Shown here in pieces: positions 16,488 to 24,277 of a DNA stretch of 64,000 bases. The notes beneath the pieces are model-generated. The model was not told where the DNA came from. It made no database searches and saw only the letters and a list, made by a program, of their open reading frames with translations. Source of the stretch: Chloracidobacterium sp. (GTDB lineage: Bacteria > Acidobacteriota > Blastocatellia > Pyrinomonadales > Pyrinomonadaceae); contig JADJWP010000002.1 of the NCBI GenBank assembly GCA_016716305.1, positions 1,176,501-1,240,500 of the forward strand, written 5' to 3'. The translations under genes were made by a program, and so were the position numbers. Position 1 is the first letter of the stretch. The number at the start of each line of letters is the position of its first letter.

Positions 16488-17246
16488 ATGGCTAAACAGC
16501 TGGACAATTCATTCGTCGCACTTTCCAGGCCTGCATCGATGTATCCGCATGTTCTTCTTGGCGGAGGGGTTGCGATCCTGCTTTTAGTAGGCCTTGGTTT
16601 GGCAATTTCGACTTCGACTTGGCCGTTGGTTGCGGTATTTGCGTTATCGCTGGTCGGCTTGTCGGCGTATTCGTGGATATCGTTTGACAAGCTACGCACA
16701 CTTTCGGCCATCGAGAACCAAAAGCACATTGCCTGGGAATCGGCTCTTCCTGATATTCAACGAGAGAATCTGAACGTCGAGGTGCTCGAACTCTCGCGGA
16801 TCCTCGATGTCGACCTTGACCAGGTCAGCGACCTGCAATCGGCTTACATTGTTGCCGAGGATCTCGCCCTGCGGCAGATCCAACAGGAAGACAATGTTCC
16901 CCTCATCCGGCACGTTAGCATTGGCGGCATTCCGTTTGACGCGGTCTTGTTAAAAGAAGGATTGCTGATCTGTTGTGACGTTTCGTTTCTGGTCGCACCC
17001 GATGTTCGTCAGGAAAAAGTAGACGCGATGATGAGGAAAATAGCATCGGTCAAACAGGTAGTCGAGGCAATGAAGCTAGGGCTGACGGTAAAATTGATGA
17101 TGATCATCATCACACAGTTGACGCCTGAAGATGAAGACTATCTTCGTCGCACATTAGGCACGAAGCGATTCTCCTCGACCCCGGTGGACATCGACATCAG
17201 ACTGCTTGATTTTGAGGCATTACAACGAATTTATGTCACCGATTGA
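16488..17246 (+). CDS. Two-helix membrane protein with an unrecognised cytoplasmic domain
   Basis: 252 aa. Two close transmembrane helices (about 20-40 and 46-65) are followed by a helical linker (SFDKLRTLSAIENQKHIAWESALPDIQRE) and a soluble domain about 105-252. In that domain HVSIGGIPFDAVLLKEGLLICCDVSFLV and LGLTVKLMMIIITQLTPEDEDYL form alternating strands and helices. The FDAVL...CDVSF arrangement resembles nuclease-fold cores only vaguely and no catalytic set could be confirmed. It lies 15 bp after the PfkB kinase and 66 bp before fabI. Confidence 0.6.
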   Translation: MAKQLDNSFVALSRPASMYPHVLLGGGVAILLLVGLGLAISTSTWPLVAVFALSLVGLSAYSWISFDKLRTLSAIENQKHIAWESALPDIQRENLNVEVLELSRILDVDLDQVSDLQSAYIVAEDLALRQIQQEDNVPLIRHVSIGGIPFDAVLLKEGLLICCDVSFLVAPDVRQEKVDAMMRKIASVKQVVEAMKLGLTVKLMMIIITQLTPEDEDYLRRTLGTKRFSSTPVDIDIRLLDFEALQRIYVTD

Positions 17247-17312
17247 CCGCTTGATCAAGCGGTCCTGATCGGTCTCGCTGTGACGGAACAAATACGGACA
17301 TTTCAAAACTAT

Positions 17313-18074
17313 ATGCTCGAGAACAAAGTTGGAATGATATTCGGAGTTGCTAACAAGCGGTCGATCGCGTGGGCTTGTGCGTCGGCATGTGCAGCTCAAG
17401 GTGCTAAACAAGCGTTCACGTATCAGGGCGAACGTTTGCAGGAAAACGTCGAAAAGCTCGCGGCTGAGCTGCCCGATTCGCTCGTCGTGCCTTGTGATGT
17501 TACCGATCAGGCCGAGGTCGACGCCGCATTCGATGCTGTTAAGGCGCGATACGGACGGCTTGATTATTTGGTTCATTCAATCGCGTTTGCCCCAAAGGAA
17601 GCACTCGAAGGCGAGTTTGTGACAACGACCCGCGACGCCTTTCGCACGGCTCTCGAGATCAGCGCGTTCTCGCTGACGCAGGTCTCGCTCGCCGCAGCCC
17701 CGCTCATGACAAACGGAGGCAGCATCGTGACCATGACCTATTATGGCGCGGAAAAGGTCGTCTCGAACTACAACGTAATGGGCGTCGCAAAGGCGGCTCT
17801 CGAGGCATCGGTGCGATATCTCGCCTCCGATCTCGGCAAGCAGAACATACGTGTCAACGCGATCAGTGCCGGACCGATAAATACCCTTTCGGCGCGGGGC
17901 GTCAAAAACATGGGCTCGCTTCTCGGCTATGTCGGCGAAAAATCGCCGTTGAAACGCAATGTGACCGCTGCCGAGGTTGGCAACACGGCTCTTTTTCTAG
18001 TAAGCGAACTAGCTTCGGGCATCACGGGCGAGACGATATACGTCGATTGCGGTTATAACATCATGGGGATATAA
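17313..18074 (+). CDS. fabI: Enoyl-[acyl-carrier-protein] reductase FabI
   Basis: 253 aa from ATG 17313; a GTG at 17280 would add 11 residues, but MLENKVGMIFGVANKRSIAW is the usual FabI start. It reduces trans-2-enoyl-ACP with NADH in the last step of each fatty-acid elongation cycle and is the target of triclosan. Motifs: GVANKRSIAW nucleotide loop, HSIAFAPKEALEG, and the catalytic Tyr/Lys pattern YYGAEKVVSNYNVMGVAKAALEASVRYLA. C-terminal ITGETIYVDCGYNIMG is canonical. Confidence 0.96.
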   Translation: MLENKVGMIFGVANKRSIAWACASACAAQGAKQAFTYQGERLQENVEKLAAELPDSLVVPCDVTDQAEVDAAFDAVKARYGRLDYLVHSIAFAPKEALEGEFVTTTRDAFRTALEISAFSLTQVSLAAAPLMTNGGSIVTMTYYGAEKVVSNYNVMGVAKAALEASVRYLASDLGKQNIRVNAISAGPINTLSARGVKNMGSLLGYVGEKSPLKRNVTAAEVGNTALFLVSELASGITGETIYVDCGYNIMGI

Positions 18075-18127
18075 CGTCTTCGACACGTTGATCCTGAACG
18101 CGATTTTCGATCGCCCCAATTGGAATA

Positions 18128-18943
18128 ATGGCTGAAACTGACAAGACAAAGCCCAGAAGGCTGAAGAACAAGAACAAACCGCCGGAACCGAAGACCGTCG
18201 CCGAAGCGAAGAAGCGCGAGGAAGAACCTGGCTACTGGCAAATGACCGACGACGAAATGCTTTTGCGTTCGCCGGAGCCTGAGGACGAACTGAAGACGTC
18301 CGATTCGTGGCGTGTATTTCGCATCATGGGCGAGTTTGTCGATGGATTTGACAACCTTGCGACAATAACTCGAGGCGTTTCGATATTCGGATCAGCCCGA
18401 ACCCGAGAAGACGACGAAATGTACATCGCCGCCCGGGAAACGGCACGACTCCTCGCAGAGGTCGGATTCGAGATCATCACGGGCGGCGGCCCGGGAATTA
18501 TGGAAGCTGCGAATCGCGGCGCCTTTGAGGCCGGAAAGGTCTCTGTTGGCTGCAATATCCAACTCCCGTTCGAACAGGCCGCAAACCCGTATCAGAACAA
18601 GTCGTTGACATTCAAGTATTTCTTTGTCCGGAAGACGATGTTCATCAAATACAGTAACGCCTATATTATTTTCCCTGGCGGGTTCGGAACAATGGATGAA
18701 CTGTTTGAGGCACTCACCCTAATTCAGACCCGCAAGATCCGCAACTTCCCGGTTGTATTGTTTGGTTCGCAATATTGGCGGGGCCTACTTCAATGGATAA
18801 CATCGGCGATGCTTAATGAACACAATATATCCCCGGAAGATCTGAATCTGATACACCTGACCGATTCACCCGAGGATGCCTTGGATTTTATCGTGAAGGT
18901 CTGCGGAGTAGATACCAAACGCCTGGGCGAGAAGTTACCGTAA
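18128..18943 (+). CDS. LOG-family (TIGR00730) nucleotide phosphoribohydrolase
   Basis: 271 aa, longer than the roughly 190-aa core because of an extended charged N terminus (first 45 residues, rich in Lys/Glu). The core has the LOG motifs GGGPGIMEAANRGAFEAGK (around 118-136) and PGGFGTMDELFEALTLIQTRKI (near 185-206) that form the nucleotide-monophosphate site. Members release the ribose-phosphate from cytokinin-type or other nucleoside monophosphates; many bacterial ones are pyrimidine/purine 5'-nucleotide N-glycosidases (PpnN-like). Substrate here unknown. Confidence 0.88.
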   Translation: MAETDKTKPRRLKNKNKPPEPKTVAEAKKREEEPGYWQMTDDEMLLRSPEPEDELKTSDSWRVFRIMGEFVDGFDNLATITRGVSIFGSARTREDDEMYIAARETARLLAEVGFEIITGGGPGIMEAANRGAFEAGKVSVGCNIQLPFEQAANPYQNKSLTFKYFFVRKTMFIKYSNAYIIFPGGFGTMDELFEALTLIQTRKIRNFPVVLFGSQYWRGLLQWITSAMLNEHNISPEDLNLIHLTDSPEDALDFIVKVCGVDTKRLGEKLP

Positions 18944-19243
18944 ATATTTGGTCATCCATTCGAGATATCCGTCAGCCGCGCGTTCTGATCGCACAGCGAC
19001 GATCTCAGGGATCTCGTAGCTGTGATTCTCGCGGATAAATTTCTCCAGTTCATCGTATTTTTCTTCGAGCGTCTTGATGAGAAGCAGGTGTTCGTCGTCT
19101 TTTTGGATCGCCCCATCCCAGACGTAGACTGACGTCATTCGCGGCATCACCTGCACGCACGTGGCCAACCTCGCTTCGACGATCTTTTCGGCAAACGCTT
19201 TGCCGACGTCCTCGTTGCTGACCGTTGTCATTACTAAGAGCAT
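18935..19243 (-). CDS. cutA: Divalent-cation tolerance protein CutA
   Basis: 102 aa, usual length. CutA trimer family with a ferredoxin-like fold, associated with copper tolerance. Conserved features: MLLVMTTVSNEDVGKAFAEKIVEARLATCVQ, SVYVWDGAIQKDDEHLLLIKT, and NHSYEIPEIVAV. Overlaps the 3' end of the LOG gene on the opposite strand by 9 bp. Confidence 0.92.
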   Translation of the reverse strand: MLLVMTTVSNEDVGKAFAEKIVEARLATCVQVMPRMTSVYVWDGAIQKDDEHLLLIKTLEEKYDELEKFIRENHSYEIPEIVAVRSERAADGYLEWMTKYLR

Positions 19244-19247
19244 TTTG

Positions 19248-20171
19248 TCAGTAGTAGGCTATTTCTCTTCTGATCAGACGAATTGGCTTTGCCGCTTTCA
19301 TCTTGAGTTCTTGAAGTTCGTCCGGTTTTGCCTCATGGCCCGTCGCTTTCAACATTAGCTCCAAAAGCCCATCATCCGATTCACTCACAGATGTGCTTTT
19401 TATCCAATTTCCATTTGCATCGTATTCGTACGTATAGGCGACGCTGGTGACAGAAGACGGCGATCTGACCGTGTAGACAAGGTAGTTACCCTTTTCATCA
19501 TACGAGAACGACCAGCTTTTCTTTTTGTCACCTTCGATGTCAAAGAGCGTTTTTGAGATCGGACGGTCACGATCGTCATACTCAAAAACGACCCGGTGTC
19601 CACCGAGACACGGACCGAAAGGCGCCGTCGCTTTTTGGCCGTCAATCAGGAAAAAAGCGGCTTCGACCACGTTTCGCCTTTGGTCGTAGGTGAAGATCGT
19701 CTTTGCACGCTCGTTCTTCGGATCAAAATACCTCTCTTCGGCCACTATGCCGTTCGACCCCAGAATTCGCACGGTCCTTTCACGAAGAGCACCGCTCGCG
19801 TCAAATCTTTGGATCTCGACGGGCTGCAGGCCTTTGAAAGTGAATCGCGACTCTTCTTTTTCAATGCCGTCGGGATCTACAAGCGTCGAGCGATCCAGAT
19901 TCCCCGCAGCATCGAAAACTCGAAATTGGGTACCAATTTGCTCGCCGAAATCGCTTACTAACTGTCGTTCTACCTCATTGCCGTTAGCGTCATATTTGAT
20001 CGTCTCGCGCGCACCCGATCTGGGCCCGCTTTCATGAATTACACGAACGGACCTCACCGGGCCTTTCAGATTTGCAGCTTCACGGTCGCTAACGCGTTGA
20101 GCCAGGGACGATATGCATAACGATGCAGTGATCAGAATTGCTGTCAGAATCAGGATTCCGAGTCTCATCAT
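19248..20171 (-). CDS. Secreted YD-repeat (RHS-like) protein
   Basis: 307 aa from the ATG at 20171, which overlaps the stop of the upstream M48 gene (ATGA). An in-frame start further upstream lies inside that gene. Signal peptide MMRLGILILTAILITASLCISSLAQ. The rest consists of about eight YD-type repeats: KYDANGNEVERQ, VFDAAGNLDRS, RFDASGALRE, TYDQRRNVVE, EYDDRDRPISKT, SYDEKGNYLVYT and EYDANGNWIKS. The protein is short compared with true RHS toxins and has no toxin domain. Probably a periplasmic or surface structural protein. Confidence 0.75.
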   Translation of the reverse strand: MMRLGILILTAILITASLCISSLAQRVSDREAANLKGPVRSVRVIHESGPRSGARETIKYDANGNEVERQLVSDFGEQIGTQFRVFDAAGNLDRSTLVDPDGIEKEESRFTFKGLQPVEIQRFDASGALRERTVRILGSNGIVAEERYFDPKNERAKTIFTYDQRRNVVEAAFFLIDGQKATAPFGPCLGGHRVVFEYDDRDRPISKTLFDIEGDKKKSWSFSYDEKGNYLVYTVRSPSSVTSVAYTYEYDANGNWIKSTSVSESDDGLLELMLKATGHEAKPDELQELKMKAAKPIRLIRREIAYY

Positions 20172-21154
20172 TTCGATTTCAGAACTCTTTCGTATTCCCC
20201 ACCTTCGACCCATTTCAGTATCTCAGCAACGCGCCATATCGGGAAAGGATGCGATAAGCCTGCGTTGATGATATCTGCCCAGAATTTGTCGAGCTTGCTT
20301 TGGTCGTAGTTCTTCTGGAATTCGCGAGCCTGTTCCAGAAACAGTTCATAATTGATCTTTGAAGCAAACGTGCCGCCGGCGAGCTTCATCATCGTTCGCC
20401 CGACCACATGCGGATCCTGTACAACGAGCAATGCGGCCCGGTCACACGAGAGTTCGGCCCGCCGCATCCACGCCAGGAGGGCGCCTCTCATTGTTGCCGT
20501 AAGCAGTTCCTTAAGAATTCCCGCGATCGGAAGCGAAGCAAGCGGGATCGTTGCGATCGCCAGTATTAGTTGGGCCGCGGTCAAATAAAGCACATGCTCA
20601 GCATGAATATGGCCAACCTCATGCGCGATGACGGCAAGCGTTTCTTCTTCGTTCAGCCGCTCGATCAGCGCCGAATGCAGTACGATGATCGGTTTTTCAA
20701 CACCGCCAGTGAATGCGTTGACGATCGGGTTTTGCTGGATATAGAGATCCGGCATTGGGACTCCGAGCGTTGTACATGCGATCTGCAGTTTTGCATGAAG
20801 GTCAGGGCACTGCTGCGGCGTCACCTTAACGGCGCTTGCCATGAAGGTAACCCTGATAGCCGATTCCCCCGTCACTTCAAGCAGCTTTTTCAAGGCGGTA
20901 TCAATGCCGGGAATCGCCCGTAGGGCAGCAAGAGCCTTACTGTCTGCTGGATGAATATAATCGTGCTTTCCTAGATCGGCGAACTTCTTGTGCGGCTCGT
21001 TTGATAGCGGAAGCTTACATTTCCCACAGTTCGCTGTATTGTTCTTATAACCTTCTTTGACCGAGTTCCTTTGACCGCAGTATCTGCATCTAACAAACAG
21101 ACTTTTTGTCACCGCGGTTGATTCACTCTCGCCTTCGCTTTTTTTCTTTGCCAT
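20168..21154 (-). CDS. M48-family metalloprotease with N-terminal zinc ribbon (intact active site)
   Basis: 328 aa. A Cys4 zinc ribbon at 23-46 (CRYCGQ, then CGKC) precedes an HtpX/M48-like peptidase domain. The metal motif HEVGH is at 178-182, and the third ligand Glu is probably E234 in RRAELSCDRAAL. A hydrophobic segment (190-215, LTAAQLILAIATIPLASLPIAG) lies after it, consistent with membrane association. A paralogous gene at 54198-55673 has the same zinc-ribbon/M48 plan but REMGH in place of HEVGH. Upstream partner of the YD-repeat gene. Confidence 0.86.
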   Translation of the reverse strand: MAKKKSEGESESTAVTKSLFVRCRYCGQRNSVKEGYKNNTANCGKCKLPLSNEPHKKFADLGKHDYIHPADSKALAALRAIPGIDTALKKLLEVTGESAIRVTFMASAVKVTPQQCPDLHAKLQIACTTLGVPMPDLYIQQNPIVNAFTGGVEKPIIVLHSALIERLNEEETLAVIAHEVGHIHAEHVLYLTAAQLILAIATIPLASLPIAGILKELLTATMRGALLAWMRRAELSCDRAALLVVQDPHVVGRTMMKLAGGTFASKINYELFLEQAREFQKNYDQSKLDKFWADIINAGLSHPFPIWRVAEILKWVEGGEYERVLKSK

Positions 21155-21239
21155 AGATAGAGTTTAGTTCACGCCTTTCGTAATCTTCAAACTTGTAACA
21201 TAACTGAATCTAACGCCGAAAAGCCCAGAAGTGTTTCGC

Positions 21240-22427
21240 TTACGTACGTGAAAGATGTGCGACCGTCTCGACATGATGGGTTTGCGGGAAAAGGTCGATC
21301 GCGGTTATTTTCGCGATCCGATAGCCGCGATCGACAAAGCGCCGTAGGTCACGCGCAAGTATCGACGGTTCGCACGCAACGTAAGAGACGCGCTCGGGAT
21401 CGAGATCGATCAAATTTTGGATCGTTTCCTTTTCCGTACCGGCTCGAGGCGGATCGAGTAGTACAAAGTCAGGCTTCGGAGCTTCCCCCGACGCCAGATA
21501 GTCGCGTACGCTTGCCGCATAAAAGTCCAGGTTTGCGGCATTCGCGGCCTCAGCATTGCGATTTGCCATTTCAACTGCGGCCTCATTGTCCTCAACCCCG
21601 ATCACACTCTTAAAACGCCGTGCTAACGGCAGCGAAAATAGCCCGACACCTGAATAAAGGTCGAGAGCAATTTCGCCTTTCGAATCACCGATGGCGATCT
21701 CGACAAGCGTGTCGATCAGATATCGATTACCCTGAAAGAACGATCTCGCTGAGAAATTGTACCTTTCATGCTCGGTCCTGAAGGTTATCTCGTTCGTCGG
21801 TTCGAGCAATTCCGGAGAAAAAACGGATATCTCGCTGCTGCTGCCGCACGCCGCATCGATCTGGGCCTTTTCTCCCGAAAAGCTGCTCCATCTCATTGAT
21901 ATCCTGAAGCGTTCGAGCTGGGCTTGGAGTTCGGGAACAAGAACACGGCACCGTTCAATATCGATCAGATCGCGTGAATTACGGCGGAAATAGCCGATCC
22001 GGCGCCCGCGTGGATCTACATGCCATTGCGCTCGCAGTCGATATTCAAATTCGGCAGGACTGGGAATAATGACGATTTCGTCCTGATGGTCGATCTTGCC
22101 AATTCGGGAGATGCAGTCGCGTATCATCGCGACCTTAGTTCTAAGCTGGGCGGAGTAGTTAAGATGTTGAAAATCGCACCCGCCGCAGTTGCCGAAATAC
22201 TCACACGGTGGATCGACCCTATCGCCACTTGGCTCGACGATCTCTTCGATCTCAGCAAATCCGGTTTTTCCTTTGATCTCGGTCAGTACAACGCGAAGCG
22301 TGTCGCCGGCGGCCGCCAACGCGACAAATACCGTTAGGCCATCGGCGAATGCAAGACCAAGGCCGCGCGGGACTATCTTTTCGATCTTAACGGTCAACTG
22401 ATCGCCGATCGTGTATTTTCTGCTCAA
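21240..22427 (-). CDS. rlmD: 23S rRNA (uracil-5)-methyltransferase RlmD-like
   Basis: 395 aa. TRAM domain at 1-60, then an Fe-S region with Cys residues in CEYFGNCGGCDFQHLNYSAQLRTK (around 76-99). The SAM-binding LDLYSGVGLFSLPLARRF (near 251-268) and VLLDPPRAG follow, then the catalytic Cys region YVACEPSILARDLRRF (near 352-367). It methylates a uracil in 23S rRNA, U1939 by analogy to E. coli RlmD, though RlmC/RlmCD-type substrates cannot be excluded. Coupled to the upstream membrane-protein gene by a 4-bp overlap. Confidence 0.88.
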   Translation of the reverse strand: MSRKYTIGDQLTVKIEKIVPRGLGLAFADGLTVFVALAAAGDTLRVVLTEIKGKTGFAEIEEIVEPSGDRVDPPCEYFGNCGGCDFQHLNYSAQLRTKVAMIRDCISRIGKIDHQDEIVIIPSPAEFEYRLRAQWHVDPRGRRIGYFRRNSRDLIDIERCRVLVPELQAQLERFRISMRWSSFSGEKAQIDAACGSSSEISVFSPELLEPTNEITFRTEHERYNFSARSFFQGNRYLIDTLVEIAIGDSKGEIALDLYSGVGLFSLPLARRFKSVIGVEDNEAAVEMANRNAEAANAANLDFYAASVRDYLASGEAPKPDFVLLDPPRAGTEKETIQNLIDLDPERVSYVACEPSILARDLRRFVDRGYRIAKITAIDLFPQTHHVETVAHLSRT

Positions 22428-22750
22428 GCAACGTTCTCTACTTCGATCTCGATACCGCCCACCATCCCGGCGAAAATGTTGTAAATTAGAGCCCCGATCA
22501 AACCACTGATAAAGGCGACGATCGTATAAATGATCGGGATCGCGACGATTGCCACAATACCGCCAACTATACCGGCGCCGCCTACCGCCAAGGCTTCGCT
22601 GCCTTTGCCCAGACTTGCCCCAAAGAGTGAGAATCCGATTATGAATAATCCATAAGGAACCGCGAACAGCAGGCTGATCACAAACGCCATCGCAGCGTAC
22701 ATTTTTGCGACAGAAAGCGGGCCGAGTTTCTTTATCCTGAGTTTGTTCAT
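22424..22750 (-). CDS. Small two-helix membrane protein, unknown
   Basis: 108 aa from ATG 22750 (MNKLRIKKLGPLSVAKMYAAM). Two transmembrane helices (about 16-40 and 51-85) with a Gly-rich middle (GASLGKGSEALAVGGAGIVGG) and a C-terminal acidic tail IEIEVENVA. I recognise the general pattern of a small family with KLxVLSVAK at the N terminus (DUF3566-like) but not a function. Its stop overlaps the rlmD start. Confidence 0.65.
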   Translation of the reverse strand: MNKLRIKKLGPLSVAKMYAAMAFVISLLFAVPYGLFIIGFSLFGASLGKGSEALAVGGAGIVGGIVAIVAIPIIYTIVAFISGLIGALIYNIFAGMVGGIEIEVENVA

Positions 22751-22843
22751 TGAGTTCGCTCCGTAGGGTGAGTTTTTGCGCACCTATTGTTTAGCACAAA
22801 ATCAGGTCAAAACAAACTTCCACCGATTTTGGCTTTCGCTTGC

Positions 22844-23539
22844 TTACTTTAGTTCAAAATTGCTGTTCACGAGGATCTTTCGCATTTCCTGCAGGTCTTC
22901 ATCCCTAGTGTACGTGAGCGTGAATATGACCGCCAGCCCCTTTATCACGGTCGCATACATCCGCTTTTTCCCGGCATCAGACGACGTGTCCAGAAAGGCG
23001 AACTGTTTCCGGCCGAGCCGCTCGGCCTGAGTTTCCGAATATTTGAAATCGGCGGGAAGCTTCATTCTCGTGAACTGGCTCCTCATCAGATCAAAATAAT
23101 CGACGGCGTCCTTTACGGCTGGAACCAGGTGGAGCTCTTCTACCGCGATCCGCAAGATAGCATTGTCGTGCGAACCGGGCGTCGAACGATATGCGGTGAC
23201 GAGTATGCTCACGCGTTCAAGTGCCCTTTCGATCTGGATCCGGCTGGCTCGATCGACAGTTTCAGGCGGTTTCAAACCGAGATCGATACCTTGGGATCGG
23301 GTATATTCGTCGAAATCGTCGCCGGGTATATGCCAGCTATCCGGAAATACGATCTCGAATCCGAGATCGCTGTTCCTGTATGTTCGCCCTTCGAGCGCAG
23401 AGCGTCGATCGTCGGTCGAAGTACCCGGCTTGATCGGTACAACACTGGGAATCGGCCTCGCGGGTCCATCCGGAGCCTGAGAATACGCGTTGAATGCGAA
23501 AGCCGAAACGCAGAAAAAGATCGAAAACAATCTGATCAT
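22844..23539 (-). CDS. Secreted protein with a PsbP/DUF1795-like fold
   Basis: 231 aa. Signal peptide MIRLFSIFFCVSAFAFNAYSQ, then a Pro-rich stretch and the domain starting YRNSDLGFEIVFPDSWHIPGDDF, which is the usual beginning of PsbP-like/DUF1795 domains. C-terminal strands (FAFLDTS, MYATVIKGLAVIFTLTYTRDED) continue the fold. Probably periplasmic; no active site seen. Starts within the stop of the upstream gene at 23536. Confidence 0.68.
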   Translation of the reverse strand: MIRLFSIFFCVSAFAFNAYSQAPDGPARPIPSVVPIKPGTSTDDRRSALEGRTYRNSDLGFEIVFPDSWHIPGDDFDEYTRSQGIDLGLKPPETVDRASRIQIERALERVSILVTAYRSTPGSHDNAILRIAVEELHLVPAVKDAVDYFDLMRSQFTRMKLPADFKYSETQAERLGRKQFAFLDTSSDAGKKRMYATVIKGLAVIFTLTYTRDEDLQEMRKILVNSNFELK

Positions 23540-24210
23540 AGATGAAAAAGGCTCAAGCGCGGCACACCCGCTTCGTCCCGAATCCTTTTGAGAAGCATTA
23601 AGCGAAACGTCTGTTCGTAGGCCTCAGCATCCATCCCGCTCTTATAGCCTCTGAGTTGAGCCGTGGTTTCTCGCTCTAAGCTTTTTAGATGCGCTTTATC
23701 GAAATTGGATAGCAACGATCGATCAAGAAAATGCTCGATGTCGCTCAGCGATCTGTCAACGGCCTCGAAATTATCGGTGACGGTGTTCCGCAATCCTTCG
23801 AGGCGGAGGCATGCACGATCGATATCCTCCTGCAATTTTTCGATCTTGCATGACCGAAGTTTCTCGACCGCGGTTCGGATGTGTTCGTCCACTCGTTCCT
23901 TGGTAAAAGATGGGTCCGCTACCGGAGCACATTCATCGGTTGACCTGCCGACCTGCGAGGTGAGCCACTCCTGATACTGAGCCTCTACTTCCTCACGGCA
24001 ATATAGAAGCCCTTTGATCGTTCGTGGCCCGGGATTCTTGTCATATTTGTCGAAGACCGACTCGATCGCACGCAAAACGATATGAAGCGGCACACCGCGC
24101 TCTTGCCAGCCCTCGATCATTGCCCAGTCGATAGGACTCAATAAGAGGTGCTTTCCGCGGCGGCGGATAAATGCATCTTCGATCTCAGTGAAGTAATTGT
24201 AATAGTTCAA
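23536..24210 (-). CDS. Conserved-looking helical protein, unknown
   Basis: 224 aa, cytosolic, highly charged, no membrane segment or signal peptide. The N-terminal part has IEDAFIRRRGKHLLLSPIDWAMIEGWQERGVPLHIVLRAIESVFDKYD, which suggests a compact helical domain recurring in bacteria. The middle and C terminus are coiled-coil-like (EKLRSCKIEKLQEDIDRAC, LEGLRNTVTDNFEAVDRSLSDIEHFLDRS). No match to a known function. Divergent from the methylmalonyl-CoA mutase gene with 67 bp between, so a shared promoter region is likely. Confidence 0.6.
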   Translation of the reverse strand: MNYYNYFTEIEDAFIRRRGKHLLLSPIDWAMIEGWQERGVPLHIVLRAIESVFDKYDKNPGPRTIKGLLYCREEVEAQYQEWLTSQVGRSTDECAPVADPSFTKERVDEHIRTAVEKLRSCKIEKLQEDIDRACLRLEGLRNTVTDNFEAVDRSLSDIEHFLDRSLLSNFDKAHLKSLERETTAQLRGYKSGMDAEAYEQTFRLMLLKRIRDEAGVPRLSLFHL

Positions 24211-24277
24211 CTTGGTACCTTAGAAGAGATTGTTCGTGATAAAGATTCGCTCATCACTATGTTAATCTATCGCCAGT

